Assembly: GCF_002776525.5 (NCBI RefSeq)
Contig: NC_045449.1
Location: 639,606 to 703,605 of the forward strand
DNA: 64,000 bases
Direction of reading: 5' to 3'
Source of the DNA: Piliocolobus tephrosceles
Lineage: Eukaryota; Chordata; Mammalia; Primates; Cercopithecidae
Shown: positions 52,951-63,801 of the stretch, piece by piece
How the letters are laid out: every line of letters begins with the position of its first letter
Numbering within the stretch: position 1 is the stretch's first letter
The notes under the pieces: model-generated
The model's input: only the letters and a program-made list of their open reading frames with translations
The model's database searches: none
Told to the model about the DNA's origin: nothing
Translations under genes and position numbers: made by a program

Positions 52951-53150
52951 GTATTATTTTAAGTATATTTTACAGAAAAAAGGAAAGATATACAAATAAA
53001 GTGCAAAATGTTAGCAACGGGGAGATTTCTGATTCCTATATTCTTGTATTATAGGTATTATTTTAAGTATATTTTACAGAAAAAAGGAAAGATATACAAA
53101 TAAAGTGCAAAATGTTAGCAACGGGGAGATTTCTGATTCCTATATTCTTG
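52951..53150. repeat. Exact tandem duplication, 104-bp step
   Basis: The 96 bases 52951-53046 and 53055-53150 are identical (gtattattttaagtatattt at both starts). The link attatag (53048-53054) is in the first copy only. The zero divergence means a recent event or an assembly error. Confidence 0.98.
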
Positions 53151-53181
53151 TTCTTTTCTGTATTTTTCAAATTCTCAAAAA

Positions 53182-53747
53182 TTTTATTTATTTATTTTTT
53201 TGAGACAGGGTCTCACTCTGTTGTCCAGGCTGCCGTGTGGTGGCGTGATTCTGGGCTCAAGGGATCTTCCCACCTGTCTCCTGAGTAGCTGGGAACACAG
53301 GTGTGTATCACTAAACCCAACTAACTTTTTATTTTATTTATTTGGGATAGCTGTTTATTTATTTAAGACAGAGTCTCACTCTGTCACCCAGGATGGAGTG
53401 CAGTGGTGCAATCTCCATTCACTGCAACCTCCACCTCCCGGGTTAGTAGCTGGGATTACAGGCACATACCACCATACCCAGCTAATTTCTATATTTTTAG
53501 TAGAGACGGGGTTTCACTGTGTTAGCCAGGATGGTCTCAAACTCCTGACCTCAGGTGATTCAGCCGCCTCGGCCTCCCAAAGTGCTGGGATTACAGACGT
53601 GAGCCACCCGCTTGGCCTTATTTTTCCTTTTTGGTAGAGACAAGGTCTCACTTTGTTACCCAGGCTGGTCTCTGACTCCTAGGCTCAAGTGTTCCTCTGG
53701 CCTCAAGCTCCCAAAATGCTGGGATTCCAGGGGTGAGCCACTGAGTT
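53182..53747 (-). mobile_element. AluJ split by AluS, antisense
   Basis: Right arm 53182-53330 (gagacagggtctcactctgt, cgtgattctgggctcaaggg) and left arm 53618-53747 (tggtagagacaaggtctcac, gggattccaggggtgagcca) join once the insert is removed. Confidence 0.88.
53345..53617 (-). mobile_element. AluS nested in AluJ, antisense
   Basis: Tail tttatttatttaag, then acagagtctcactctgtcac; the right arm has a deletion at cccgggttagtagctgggat. Ends gagccacccgcttggcc. Confidence 0.9.
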
Positions 53748-53821
53748 ACGCCCATATAAAACATCTGCTGTTACTTGTGTAATATTCTTTGCGTTGGTGA
53801 AAGCCTCACTTGATTTTTAAT

Positions 53822-54120
53822 TTTTATTATTATTTTTTTGAGATGGAGTTTCACTCTTATTGCCCAGGCCGGAGTGCAGTGGTGAGATCTCAGCTCACTG
53901 CAACCTCCGCCTCCTGGGTTCAAGTGATTCTCCTGCCTCAGTCTCCCGAGTAGCTGGGATGACAGGCGTGAGCCACCACGCCCGGCTAATTTTGTATTTT
54001 TAGTAGAGACAGGGTTTCACCATGTTGGCCAGGCTGGCCTTGGACTCCCAACCTCAGGTGATCCGCCCGCCTCGGCCTCCCAAAGGGCTGGGATTACAGG
54101 CATGAGCCACTGCACCCGGC
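53822..54120 (-). mobile_element. AluS, antisense, with mixed linker
   Basis: tgatttttaattttt before and tgattttcaatttttt after. The text gacaggcgtgagccaccacg stands where a left-arm boundary should read gcgcccgcc, a small conversion. Confidence 0.92.
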
Positions 54121-54335
54121 TGATTTTCAATTTTTTATTGTGATAGAACATACATAACAGAAAATGTACATTTCAAGTGTGCTCCGGTGGACCGTCCTGC
54201 AGCATTAGACGCACCCACACTGTTCTGCAACCATCGCCACCATCTGTCTCCAGAACTTTTCATCTTCCCAAACTGAAATCCCGTCCTCATTAAAGACTAA
54301 CTCCATTCCGTTCCCCTGCTCCCTACCCCCAGCCC
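54121..54335 (-). mobile_element. Old L1 3' end, antisense
   Basis: ttttttattgtgatagaaca, tacataacagaaaatgtaca, gcaaccatcgccaccatctg and cagaacttttcatcttccca are the widespread antisense L1M 3' text. Confidence 0.65.
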
Positions 54336-54936
54336 TTGGCAGCACCAAGCCTCATTTGATTTTAAAATGCAAACATTCAAAGACCAAGCCTCATTCGCAC
54401 CTTCGGTGTAAATTACTTTCATCTGCGAAACTCCCAGCGCTCAGAAAGGAATGCCCAGGTACAGGCAGGAAGTACAGTTAGACGGACCTGGAGACGGGCC
54501 TGGGTGGCAATTTGGGATGGGGGTTGGGGAGAAGAGATTTTACAAGCCAGATGGGAAGGCAAAGTAACTATTTGCTTTGAGGTTTGGCCAGGGCCTTGGG
54601 AGCAGCCAGTGGACTCAGGTGAAAGAACGAGCCACCAAAAGCCTCTGCGTCTCTCTCGGTTCAAGGCTGATCATCTCAGGCTGCTCAGAGGCACCAAAGG
54701 AGGGGGCAGGGAGGAAGAAGGAAGGTTGGTAAGAAGGAGATACAGAGATTTAAGTCAAGAATGGGGCCTCCCGGAAAGCAAACCTAGGAATACTCTTGAC
54801 AGCTGGTCACACTGCACCTGCCTGAACAAGTCCAGTGACGGGTACAAGGAAGCCCTGACATTCCGGAGAAGCACATCCAGGCAGCTTCAGAAACCCCCAA
54901 CCCAGGAACATAGAGGAGGCTAGAGAGGCTTCTGGC
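54336..54936. other. Unique sequence, no gene seen
   Basis: A 139-residue plus frame at 54504-54923 has no recognised domain and a basic, low-complexity end. gccaagcctcatt occurs twice (54343 and 54383 area). Confidence 0.4.
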
Positions 54937-55233
54937 TTTTTCCTGACTGATTGAGACAAGAGTTTTGCTCTTATCGCCCGGGCTGGAGTGCAATGGCATG
55001 ATCTTGGCTCACTGTGACCTCCACCTCCCAGGTTCAAGCGATTCTCCTGCCTCAGCCTCCCGAGTAGTTGGGATTATAGGCATACGCCACCACACCCGGC
55101 TAATTTTGTACTTTTAGTAGATATGGGGTTTCGCTATGTTCGCCAAGCTGCTCTCAAACTCCTGACCTCAGGTAATCTGCCCACCTCAGTCTCCCAAAGT
55201 GCTGGGATGACAGTGTAAGCCACTGTGCCCAGC
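54937..55233 (-). mobile_element. AluS, antisense
   Basis: ggctttttcctgactgattg replaces a clean tail; gagttttgctcttatcgccc head. Ends gccactgtgcccagc. Confidence 0.92.
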
Positions 55234-55239
55234 TCCCCT

Positions 55240-55258
55240 TTTTGTTGTTGTTGTTGTT
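55240..55258 (+). repeat. (TTG)n short microsatellite
   Basis: Six TTG units (tttgttgttgttgttgttac). Confidence 0.95.
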
Positions 55259-55725
55259 ACTGTTTCTACAACCCCCCATTCAACTTTCTCTAAAACCATC
55301 TCACTCATACAAACGTTGCCCTGGCTCAAGCAACTGCTAAGACGCTCGTGAACGTCCCAGTTCCCCAAGAAGCACATGGTGGGCTTACTCCCAGCACAGC
55401 AAAAAGTCATCATTCTAGTCTTTTGTTTATCCAAAACTCCCTTTCTCTGGCTAAGAGCTATCACTTCTTTAGATAATCTTTGCTTTTTCTTCCCTGATAT
55501 CATGAATAGTAGCAGCTGACTCTCTTTGCAAAAGAGCCATTTTTCACAAAGAAAGTTTTAATGACTTCAGAGTTGCAACTGGGCTGCAATTCAAATCCAT
55601 GTCTTAGCAAAATTATGACCTGTCAGGAACGTTTGGGGTGGATGAAAGCTCTCAAGACTCAAGACGATGCTAGATCTGCACATTCTCAGCATCTACTGTC
55701 TCTGTCTCGATTTTTCTCCTCCTTC
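55259..55725. other. Unique sequence, no gene seen
   Basis: A minus frame (55186-55503, 105 residues) crosses from the Alu and has no recognised family. Nothing else. Confidence 0.45.
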
Positions 55726-56014
55726 CCTCTTTTAAGAGATGGGTCTCACTCTGTTACCCAGGCGGTAATGCAATGACCATCAATGGCTCACTGCAGCCTC
55801 AACCTCCTGGGCTCAAGCAATCTTCCCACTCTAGCCCTCCAAGTAGCCAGGACTACAGGCGTGCACCACTACACCTGGCTAATTTTTTTTTATTTTTTGT
55901 AAAGACAGGATCTTGTCATGTTGCCCAGGCTGGTCTTGAACTCCTGGGCTCAAGCGATCCTCCCGCCTCAGCCTCCCAATGCTAAGATTACAGGCATGAG
56001 CCACTGTGCCTAGC
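55726..56014 (-). mobile_element. AluJ, antisense
   Basis: agatgggtctcactctgtta, tcactgcagcctcaacctcc, caagcaatcttcccactcta are J forms. Ends gagccactgtgcctagc. Confidence 0.9.
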
Positions 56015-56052
56015 TCTCCTTCCGTCGTTATTAACAGGAGTATCCTACATAG

Positions 56053-56358
56053 TCTTTTTTCTTTCTTTCTTTCTTTTTTTGAGACAAGGTCTGGTTCTGT
56101 CACCCAGGCTGGAGTGCAGTGGTGCAATCTCGACTCACCACAGCCTCAGCTTCCCAGGCTAAAACCATCCTCCCAGTTCAGCCTTCCGAGTAGCTAAGAC
56201 CACAGGCGTGCATCACCACGTCGGCTCATTTTTGTGTGTTTTGTAGACATGGGGTTTCCTCATGTTGCCCAGGCTGCTCCAACTCCTGAGCTCAAGCGAT
56301 CTGCCCACCTCGGCCTCCCAAACAGCTGGGATTCCAGGCGTGAGCCAATGTGTCTGGC
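56053..56358 (-). mobile_element. AluJ, antisense, (CTTT)n tail
   Basis: ttttttctttctttctttct tail; gcaatctcgactcaccacag; left arm gttgcccaggctgctccaac is shortened. Ends gagccaatgtgtctggcc. Confidence 0.9.
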
Positions 56359-56549
56359 CATCCCACACATTCTTGGGATTGGTAGAACAAGGTTCTGGGT
56401 AATGAAAGAGTCTGGGGATAAACATTTTTACCCATCTCCCATCCAATGCAGCCAAGAAAACTGTTCATAACAACCCTGGGAGGGGAGCCAGTGATCCTAT
56501 GGGAGGCTGGAAGGAGGACAGAAAAGGGAGGTAAAAGAAGCATAAGTAA

Positions 56550-56859
56550 GGCCGGGCGCGGTGAGTCAAGCCTGTAATCCCAGCAATTTGGGAGGCTGAG
56601 GCGGGCAGATCACGAGGTCAGAAGATTGAGACCATCCTGGCTAACGTGGTGAAACCCGGTCTGTACTAAAAATACAAAAACTTAGCTGGGTGTGGTGGCA
56701 CATGGCTGTAATTCCAGCTACTGGGGAGGCTGAGGCAGGAGAATCACTTGAACCTGGGAGGCCGAGGTTGCAGTGAGCCAAGATGGTGCCACTGTACTGC
56801 AGCCTGGGCAAGAGAGCGAGACTCCGTCTCAAAAAAAAGAAAGAAAGAAAAGAAAAGAA
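56550..56859 (+). mobile_element. AluY with 15-bp TSD
   Basis: gaggtaaaagaagca at 56529-56543 and 56860-56874. Left arm gattgagaccatcctggcta. Confidence 0.95.
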
Positions 56860-56880
56860 GAGGTAAAAGAAGCAAAATTA

Positions 56881-57147
56881 GGACAGGGTGCAGTGGCTCA
56901 CACCTGGAATCCCAGCACTTTGGGAGGCCGAGGCAGGCGGATCACTTGAGCTCAGGAGTTCCAGACCAGCCTGGGTAACAAGGCGAAACCCCATCTCCAC
57001 AAAAAATAAAACAGCCAGGCGTGGTGGTGCACACCTGTGGTCCCAGTGACTCAGGAGGCTGAGGCAGGGGGTTCCAGTGAGCCGAGATGGCACCACTGAA
57101 CTCTATCCTGGGTGACGGAAGTAAAACCTTGTCTCAAAAAAAGAAAA
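56881..57147 (+). mobile_element. AluS/J, deleted right arm
   Basis: ggacagggtgcagtggctca; the right arm lacks about 25 bp at gaggcagggggttccagtga. gaagcaaaa flanks it, overlapping the TSD of the element before. Confidence 0.9.
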
Positions 57148-58022
57148 GGAAGCAAAAGTAGCCAGGATGGTTTGAGGGAGGAACAGAAGGATGCGGGCTC
57201 CCTGGGAGACAGCGTAACCAGTCAGACAGCACTGGCTCTCAGAGGCAGAGAACAAAAGAGACAGGCTTAGAGGGAGAAGTGAAGTCCATTTCAAAAGAAC
57301 TCCTAGAGACAGCCACGCCCACTCGCCCCCTCACCAGCTTTTCTTTAATTACCAAGTCCGCACATCATGTTCCTCATGGCACCTGGACTCTCACCAACCC
57401 CAGCTGCTTGTGTTAACAAAGTCAGCGTCTCTGAGAATCTGGGCTGGTGGTCATTAGCACAGAAAGGAGAGGATAAACATTCTAGATAAAGGGAAACCAC
57501 AGATGGTAAACTTGAAGAGGACTCTGGCCAAGAATCTGGAGGAGTTACTTCATTCACAGGGTTGTGGTCAGGGACTAATGAGAATGCAGATGAAGGTGTT
57601 TTGCAAAGAAAGTGAGTCATTAGGAAAGCTGATGGATGAGCAGAGTCTGCAAAGCGGGGCTCTCCAGAGCACAGAGTCCAGGCAGCGGGGGTCTCAGCCA
57701 CAGCACCGCCTCTTTAAAAGCGACATCCAGCTAACTTCACGTCTCATTCCAAAGGGTGGCAGTTTGGGAAACGTGCTCTGCCAAGAACATCTGACTTCAT
57801 CACAAAAGTATTCAATCAGATTCCTATGAAGTCCTTGTGGACAAGACAGAGATCCACAGGCTGGATAAAGTCAACTGGTAACTGGCCCCGACCACACCCC
57901 TGAAGTTTGAATTACAGGATACTACGAACCTAGAGGGAAGTTTCTCGCTGTGTTCTAAAAGGATCCATTCCGGCTATGTTCATCTCAACATTATTCTTAA
58001 TTCTCTTGAAAAAGTACTGGAA
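57148..58022. other. Unique sequence, 875 bp, no gene seen
   Basis: Non-repetitive. A plus frame (57503-57829, 108 residues) and a minus frame (57345-57701, 118 residues) overlap, with no recognised domain in either. Confidence 0.45.
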
Positions 58023-58325
58023 GGCCAGGCGTGGCGGCTCACGCCTGTCATCCCAGCACTTTGGGAAGTCAAGGCAGGCGGACCACCTGAGGTCAGGAGT
58101 TTGAGACCAGCCTGGACAACATGGTGAAACCCCATCTCTACTAAAAAGACAAAAATTAGCTGGGGGTGGTGGCGGGCGCCTGTAAACCCAGCTACTCGGA
58201 AGGCTGAGGCAGGAGAAATGCTTGAACCCCGGAGGCGGAGGTTGCAGTGAGCTGAGATCGCACCACTGCACTCCAGCCTGGGTGACAGAGTAAGACTGTC
58301 TCAAAAAATGATTAAGTAAATAAAA
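58023..58325 (+). mobile_element. AluS
   Basis: ggccaggcgtggcggctcac; left arm accagcctggacaacatggt. Tail aaaaaatgattaagtaaata. Confidence 0.94.
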
Positions 58326-58979
58326 GATATTGAAGAATATCTCTCACATGTGCAGATATCAAGAAGACTAGGAGATGAGCAAATGGCCTGAATGCTAACA
58401 TCAGCTGTATAAATGCAATACTCATCATAACTTTTAGGAACTGTTTGCAATTCACACTTAATTCCCAGAGTAAAGCAGAGGCCTTAAATTGGTGAACGGC
58501 TTATGTGCTTTGGCTTCCCCGATGTTAAGAAAAATTTTAACTGGCTAACAGCATGTAAAACTTAACTGGCTTCACATAAAAACCCAGATTGTTAGCTTGA
58601 AAAGTCAGAAAAGCTGGCAACGTTGGCCCTCATTACGGCAACAAGCAGCTGGAGGTGAGTGCTGGCTTTCCCCGAGGGCTGGCTGCAGCCCTCCACTCTG
58701 TCCCCCACCGCCACCTGGCCCGGGCCACTCACATCACCTGCCTGGCCCTCTATTGGCATTTGAGTTGGTGACTCCTGCAGGAAAATCCTGGTTCACGTTA
58801 TTAAATGTGTCCAGTTAGTTACACATTTTATTTGACTGTGCACAAAACTCCAGCTCAGTCTTCACTTACAGCTTTTGCAAGTTTAGCTCCTATAGCAAGA
58901 ACCAACATCGGATCACAGCTTCACAACGACAATCTGTCAATAAAGAACATTCCAGTCTTCCAGTGTGCCCTCCTACCTT
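58326..58979. other. Unique sequence, no gene seen
   Basis: AT-rich (58326-58600), then C-rich (58660-58760). A donor-like gaggtgagtg at 58649-58658 has no acceptable exon upstream. Confidence 0.45.
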
Positions 58980-59130
58980 CTGGTTTATTCCATCTTCACA
59001 ATAGTGCAGGAAGGCTGGGTTTATTGTACATAATAGAAGGGAGATCAACCAACTAGCAGGAACCAAAACCAGGATTTCAACCCAGGACTTGGGTTCAATC
59101 TGAGTCTAGCATTTCCCACCATACATACCA
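58980..59130 (-). mobile_element. MIR, antisense
   Basis: ccatcttcacaatagtgcag, gggtttattgtacataatag, then aggatttcaacccaggactt and ctgagtctagcatttcccac fit the antisense MIR. Confidence 0.65.
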
Positions 59131-59288
59131 CGCATCGCCCAATCCCTGGAGGCGGCTCTGATTCCAGACTGACCCAACCAGAGGAGGTTCAAATCCAGAT
59201 TGCAAAGCAGCTGGGCTGCTCTGGAAAGAGCGTTTGGAATCCTTGCTTCACTTCCGTTTTTAATCTTCTAAAAGAAACTGTGGAGTAG

Positions 59289-59607
59289 GGCCAGGCGCGG
59301 TGGCTCAAGCCTGTAATCCCAGCACTTTGGGAGGCCGAGACGGGCGGATCACGAGGTCAGGAGATCGAGACCATCCTGGCTAACGTGGTGAAACCCCGTC
59401 TCTACTAAAAAAATACAAAACAACTAGCCAGGCGAGGTGGCGGGCGCCTGCAGTCCCAGCTACTTGGGAGGCTGAGGCAGGAGAATGGCGTAAACCCAGG
59501 AGGCGGAGCTTTCAGTGAGCTGAGATCCGGCCATTGCACTCCAGCCTGGGCGAGAGAGCGAGACTCCATCTCAAAAACAAAACAAAACAAAACAAAACAA
59601 AACAAAA
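59289..59607 (+). mobile_element. AluYRa-like, (AAAAC)n tail
   Basis: actagccaggcgaggtggcg and gagatccggccattgcactc. Tail has about seven aaaac units; tggagtag lies before and after. Confidence 0.95.
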
Positions 59608-59948
59608 ACTGGAGTAGTGTTTAATCCAAAGACAGCTGATTCCCATTTACACGTAACCTGTGTTGAACTGACATACTAAATTTTAAAGCTCTGTTCTCAA
59701 AAATGCAGTTTGCCCTTTAAGATCTCCTTGATAACGTCTAACTGGTATCTGAGCTATAGGAAAAAAAAAAAAACAAAACTTTGGAACCAATCAATGATGG
59801 GGTTTGAAGAGAATCCAACTCAGGAAAGTACCGAAGGAAAGTGCCAGAATGACAGCTGGGTATCCAACCCAGAGAACCACCTGTCTGGAATGGAGGAGGA
59901 CGGGTAAATCCCAGGAAAGGGGACTCTCCAAGTTAAAAAGGGGACTCA
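59608..59948. other. Unique sequence, no gene seen
   Basis: AT-rich. Nothing recognised apart from an A13 run at 59760. Confidence 0.45.
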
Positions 59949-60240
59949 GGCTGGGAGCAGTGGCTCTCACCTGTAATCCCAGCACTCTGGGAGACTGAGG
60001 CAGGCAGATCACTGTGAGGTCAAGAGTTTGAAACCAGCCTGGTCAACATGGTGAAAGCCCATTTTACTAACAATACTAAAACTAGCCGGTGTGATGGCGG
60101 GTCCCTGTAATCCCAGCTAGGGCAGCAGAATCACTTGAACCCGGGAGGCGAGGTTGCAGTGAGTTGAGATCGTGCCTTTACACTCCAGCCTGGGTAACAG
60201 AGCAAAAAAAAACTTTCCATCTCAAAAAAAAAAAAAAAAA
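59949..60240 (+). mobile_element. AluS with TSD gggactca
   Basis: ggctgggagcagtggctctc; 59941-59948 and about 60248-60255 are identical. The right arm is shortened (ccagctagggcagcagaatc). Confidence 0.93.
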
Positions 60241-60684
60241 AGAGGGAGGGACTCAATAAACTACCCGATTGGATTGAGACTTCTGGGGACTGAGATAGCA
60301 CAAGAAGGAAAAAGGGAGTTAGAAACGTCAGGAATAAATGAAAAGCTGTGAAAAAATGTCATCATAATATACCACCCAAACTCACTGCAAACAGTATTTC
60401 CAGACACAACAATGCCCCTATTGATCTTCAACCACACACAAAGCATGAATTGCGATGACACAACACGATGTACATACGAACAACCTTGACAAAGCAAAAG
60501 GTACAAAAAATAGGAAGGGAGTGCAGGAGACGTGATGGGCAGGATAGAGAAACACCAACATTCCCAAAGTCTTACTGAAGGACAAGGATTAGAGGCATAA
60601 ACATGTTATTAAATGCTAAAAATGCAACCAGGAAAACTGTAAATGGTGATATATCAAGAGGACAAAAAAAACTGAGTTTGCTTG
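60241..60684. other. Unique sequence, no gene seen
   Basis: AT-rich and non-repetitive to my reading; may be a very old unassigned repeat. Frames stay below 82 residues. Confidence 0.4.
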
Positions 60685-60978
60685 GTTTTTTTTTGAGATG
60701 GAGTCTCACTCTGTTGCCCAGGGTTGGAGTGCAGGGGCGCGATCTCGGCTCACTGCAACCTCCGCCTCCTGGGTTCACACCATTCTCCTGTCTTAGCCTC
60801 CCCAGTAGCTGGGATTACAGGTGTGTGGCACCACGCCCAGCCAATTTTGTATTTTTAGTAGAGATGGGGTTTCACCATGTTAGTCAGGCTGGTCTCAAAC
60901 TCCAGACCTCAGGTGATCCGCCCAACTAGGCCTCCCAAAGTGCTGGGATTACAGGTGTGAGCCACTGCAACTGGCTGG
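60685..60978 (-). mobile_element. AluY/S, antisense, with TSD
   Basis: tgagtttgctt at 60673 and again at 60979. gcaggggcgcgatctcggct in the right arm. Confidence 0.94.
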
Positions 60979-61049
60979 TGAGTTTGCTTTTAAGGGAGCT
61001 AAATCGATCTCTAGCCTAGCAGAAAAGCAACACATAATGTTGAAGTTTG

Positions 61050-61385
61050 CTGGGTGTGGTGTTGTGCGCCTGTAGTCCCAATGACACAGGAGGCTGAAGT
61101 GGGAGAATTGCTTGAGCCTAGGAAGTCGAGGCTGCAATGAGCTGAGATGACGCCACTGCACTCCAGCCTGGGCAACAGAGGGAGACTCCATCTCAAAAAA
61201 CAAAACAAAACAAAAATTAGCCAGGTATGGTTGTGTGTGCCTGTAATCCCAGCTACTGGAGAGGCTGAGGCAGAAGAATTGCTTAAACCCGGGAGACGGA
61301 GGTTGTAGTGAGCCAAGATTGCACCATTGCACTCCAGCTTGGTGACAGAGCAAGGCCCTCTCTCCAAAAAACAGAAAAAAGAAAG
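61050..61385 (+). mobile_element. Two Alu right arms in tandem
   Basis: Unit one 61050-61215 (gctgggtgtggtgttgtgcg to caaaacaaaacaaaa), unit two 61216-61385 (ttagccaggtatggttgtgt to gccctctctccaaaaaa). Both have right-arm order (no ccagcactttggg). Could be an AluJ/monomer plus an Alu missing its left arm. Confidence 0.82.
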
Positions 61386-61465
61386 ATAACTCCATATAAT
61401 AAGCCTACGTATACTACTTTTGTTTTAGTCATAAGCATATGTTATTTACTTAAAAAAATATTTTC

Positions 61466-61791
61466 GGCTGGGCACGGCGGCTCACACCTGTAATCCCAAC
61501 ACTTTGGGGGGCCGAGGCGGGCGGATCACTTGAGGCCAGGAGATCAAGACCATCCTGGCTAACATGATGAAAGCCCGTCTCTACTAAAAATACAAAAATT
61601 AGCCAGGTGTGGTGGTGGGTGCCTGTAATCCCAGCTACTGGGGAGGCTGAGGCAGGAGAATCGCTTGAACCTAGGAGACGGAGGTTGTAATGAGCTGAGA
61701 TTGCGCCACTGCACTCCATGAGCTGAGATTGCGCCACTGCACTCCAGCCTGTGTGACAGAGTGAGAACCTGTCTCAAAAATAAAATAAAAT
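61466..61791 (+). mobile_element. AluY with a 28-bp internal duplication
   Basis: ggctgggcacggcggctcac; gagatcaagaccatcctggc. tgagctgagattgcgccact plus gcactcca occurs at 61691-61718 and at 61719-61746. Confidence 0.95.
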
Positions 61792-61904
61792 GAACAATTT
61801 TTAAAAGGTTTAATTATTTGGAAGCCTGGAAAAAAAGTTAATGCAAAGCTGATCTGAAAAGTCTGTCTACCTGCCCAGCTACCCCGAACCGGTCTTGTTT
61901 TGGT

Positions 61905-62100
61905 CCTAGGCAGCGGTTCATCAGCTCTGATCCCTGGACATACGGTTTCGGGGTCGCCTGGGAACGTTGCTGGAACTGCAATCTACTGGGCCCCAGCCTG
62001 GACCTACCAAGTCAAAAGTTCTGGGATGGGGCCCAGGAACCTGCATTTAACAAGCCATCCAGGTTATTCTCCAGTTTGGAAACCACAGGTCTTCAGCAAA
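61905..62100 (+). mobile_element. hAT-Charlie (MER5A-like) fragment, sense
   Basis: ggcagcggttcatcagctct, caatctactgggccccagcc, ctgggatggggcccaggaac and ctgcatttaacaagccatcc follow the MER5A order. The right terminus is worn. Confidence 0.65.
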
Positions 62101-62410
62101 ACAAAACTCTGAGGCAGTTTTTGGTGCTGTCGTCCTCTCCTCAGCTAGAACATTAAGGTAGCTTCAGGTGTAGGCCTGAGCCCCTCCTAAGGAAACACGG
62201 GCATTTTAAAGAATCTCAGTGTCCTCAGGTTCTGGGCCCCCGGCCTGCGTGAGCTCTAGTAGGGTGAGCAGCAAGAACCCATCACAGGAAGAGGCTTCTG
62301 AGAGGCACCGACTTGCCATCAGTAGGCAGCGAGTGGGCCGTGTGGTCTCTGGACAAGCAGCTGAGTGGGTGGGGAGTGTCTTGTGGCGGCCAGCTTTGCC
62401 TAAGTCATCT
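62101..62410. other. Unique sequence, no gene seen
   Basis: Moderate GC; two overlapping frames of about 72 residues on opposite strands. Nothing recognised. Confidence 0.45.
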
Positions 62411-62571
62411 GCGTCCGCCACCACGCCCGGCTAATTTTTGTATTTTTAGTAGAGATGAGGTTTCTCCATGTTGGCCAGGCTGGTCTCAAATTCCTGACCT
62501 CAGGTAATCCGCCCGCCTCGGCCTCCCACAGTGCTGGGATTCCAGGCGTGAGCCCCCGCGCCCAGCCCAGC
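62411..62571 (-). mobile_element. Alu left arm only, antisense
   Basis: gcgtccgccaccacgcccgg through gagcccccgcgcccagcc. No right arm or tail. Confidence 0.9.
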
Positions 62572-63801
62572 CCATCCTCTTGAACCTGCTCCGTTTCAGT
62601 CTTCATGACCACTTGTAATATCCCTTCCCACTAACATCAAAGGCTGCGGCCTGAAGCTCCCAAGTGGTTGGAAAAAGTCCCGAAAGGTTCCAGAATGCAA
62701 GATCGTCCTGGTGCCACGAGGACCAAGAAACGATACAATCGACCACAGAATGGAAAACTCTTGTTTTTCTGATGTGATTCTGTACTCCAGATTTGCAGTT
62801 ACCACTTACAGACGCCAACGTCTGCCTCTAAAACAAAGAACCATCTAACTGGTGCCAGGCAGCTGAAGACGAAGGTGAGGACTTTGGGAGAAGAGCGTGG
62901 CCAAAGGAGAAAATCTGATTAGTAGAAAGATATGCAGCCAAGAAGTCAATTAAATGAACGTTCACAGAGAAAGCACTCGAGACAGGAGTGGGAGAGACTA
63001 TGGGTGCACATCGTGACAGGGACAGAAAAGCTCTCAGATGGGGATGGGGGAAGGCGAAGAACTGGTTTTCTAATATTAGACTCACCACATGTTCACTTCC
63101 CAAATCCCAGCCAAAACCAGGGCCCCTTCCGCACCAGGACTCTGCGAGGCAAATCCCACCCCTCTCAACTCCCCACTGCAACACCAAAGGACTCCCATGG
63201 CTTATCTTGAAACTACCCCTTTCATCTTGGCCTCCCACTAACTTAAAACAAGGCATGAAAAACACATTCAAGACCCCTCTGGTAAATCCATACCCGTATT
63301 ATTCACGAAGCACTAACTGGAAAGCTGTTTATCCTGAAATCCACGTGGTCAGCTTTAGAAAATGTGCCTTCGTTGAAGCTGGTTTTTATAAAATAAATAA
63401 AAAGCCTCCACAAATACCAGAACACTTATCAATTTGGACTGAATTCACAGATTCCAATACAAGCAGCCAAGGTCCTCAAGCCTCAAGCACAAACATCCCT
63501 TGCCTTTTATTAACTGAAAAATAAATAGGAGGGGAAACGGGTGGCATGCCTTGCGACGTGATTTAAAACAAATGACGCGATGTTCTCCAACTTCAGTTAA
63601 TTTTTAAAAAGGCATTTTATTTTTCACTTTATGATTATAAAAGTCATACATTCAGACTATGGGGAAATTTAGAAAGTACAATAAGAAGAAAACTTACTTC
63701 TGGAAGAAAAGTATAGAAAGGCACTTCTGGAAAAGATGCTGAATTGGTGACTTAACAGTCAAGAAAATCCCAAGTCTGGCCAAATTTCAAACCAAATTCT
63801 T
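62572..63801. other. Unique sequence with a 178-residue frame, not recognised
   Basis: The plus frame 62988-63524 is the longest one in the window that owes nothing to a recognised repeat. It starts MGETMGAHRDRDRKAL and has no domain, signal peptide or membrane segment I can see. A 147-residue minus frame overlaps it (62828-63271). Without splice or promoter support I do not call it a gene. 63600-63700 resembles an unassigned old repeat (tataaaagtcatacattcag). Confidence 0.35.

Noticed and set aside
58597..58818. Exon ending at a donor-like gaggtgagtg
   Set aside because: No matching acceptor or recognisable protein upstream; the frame continues through C-rich unique text.
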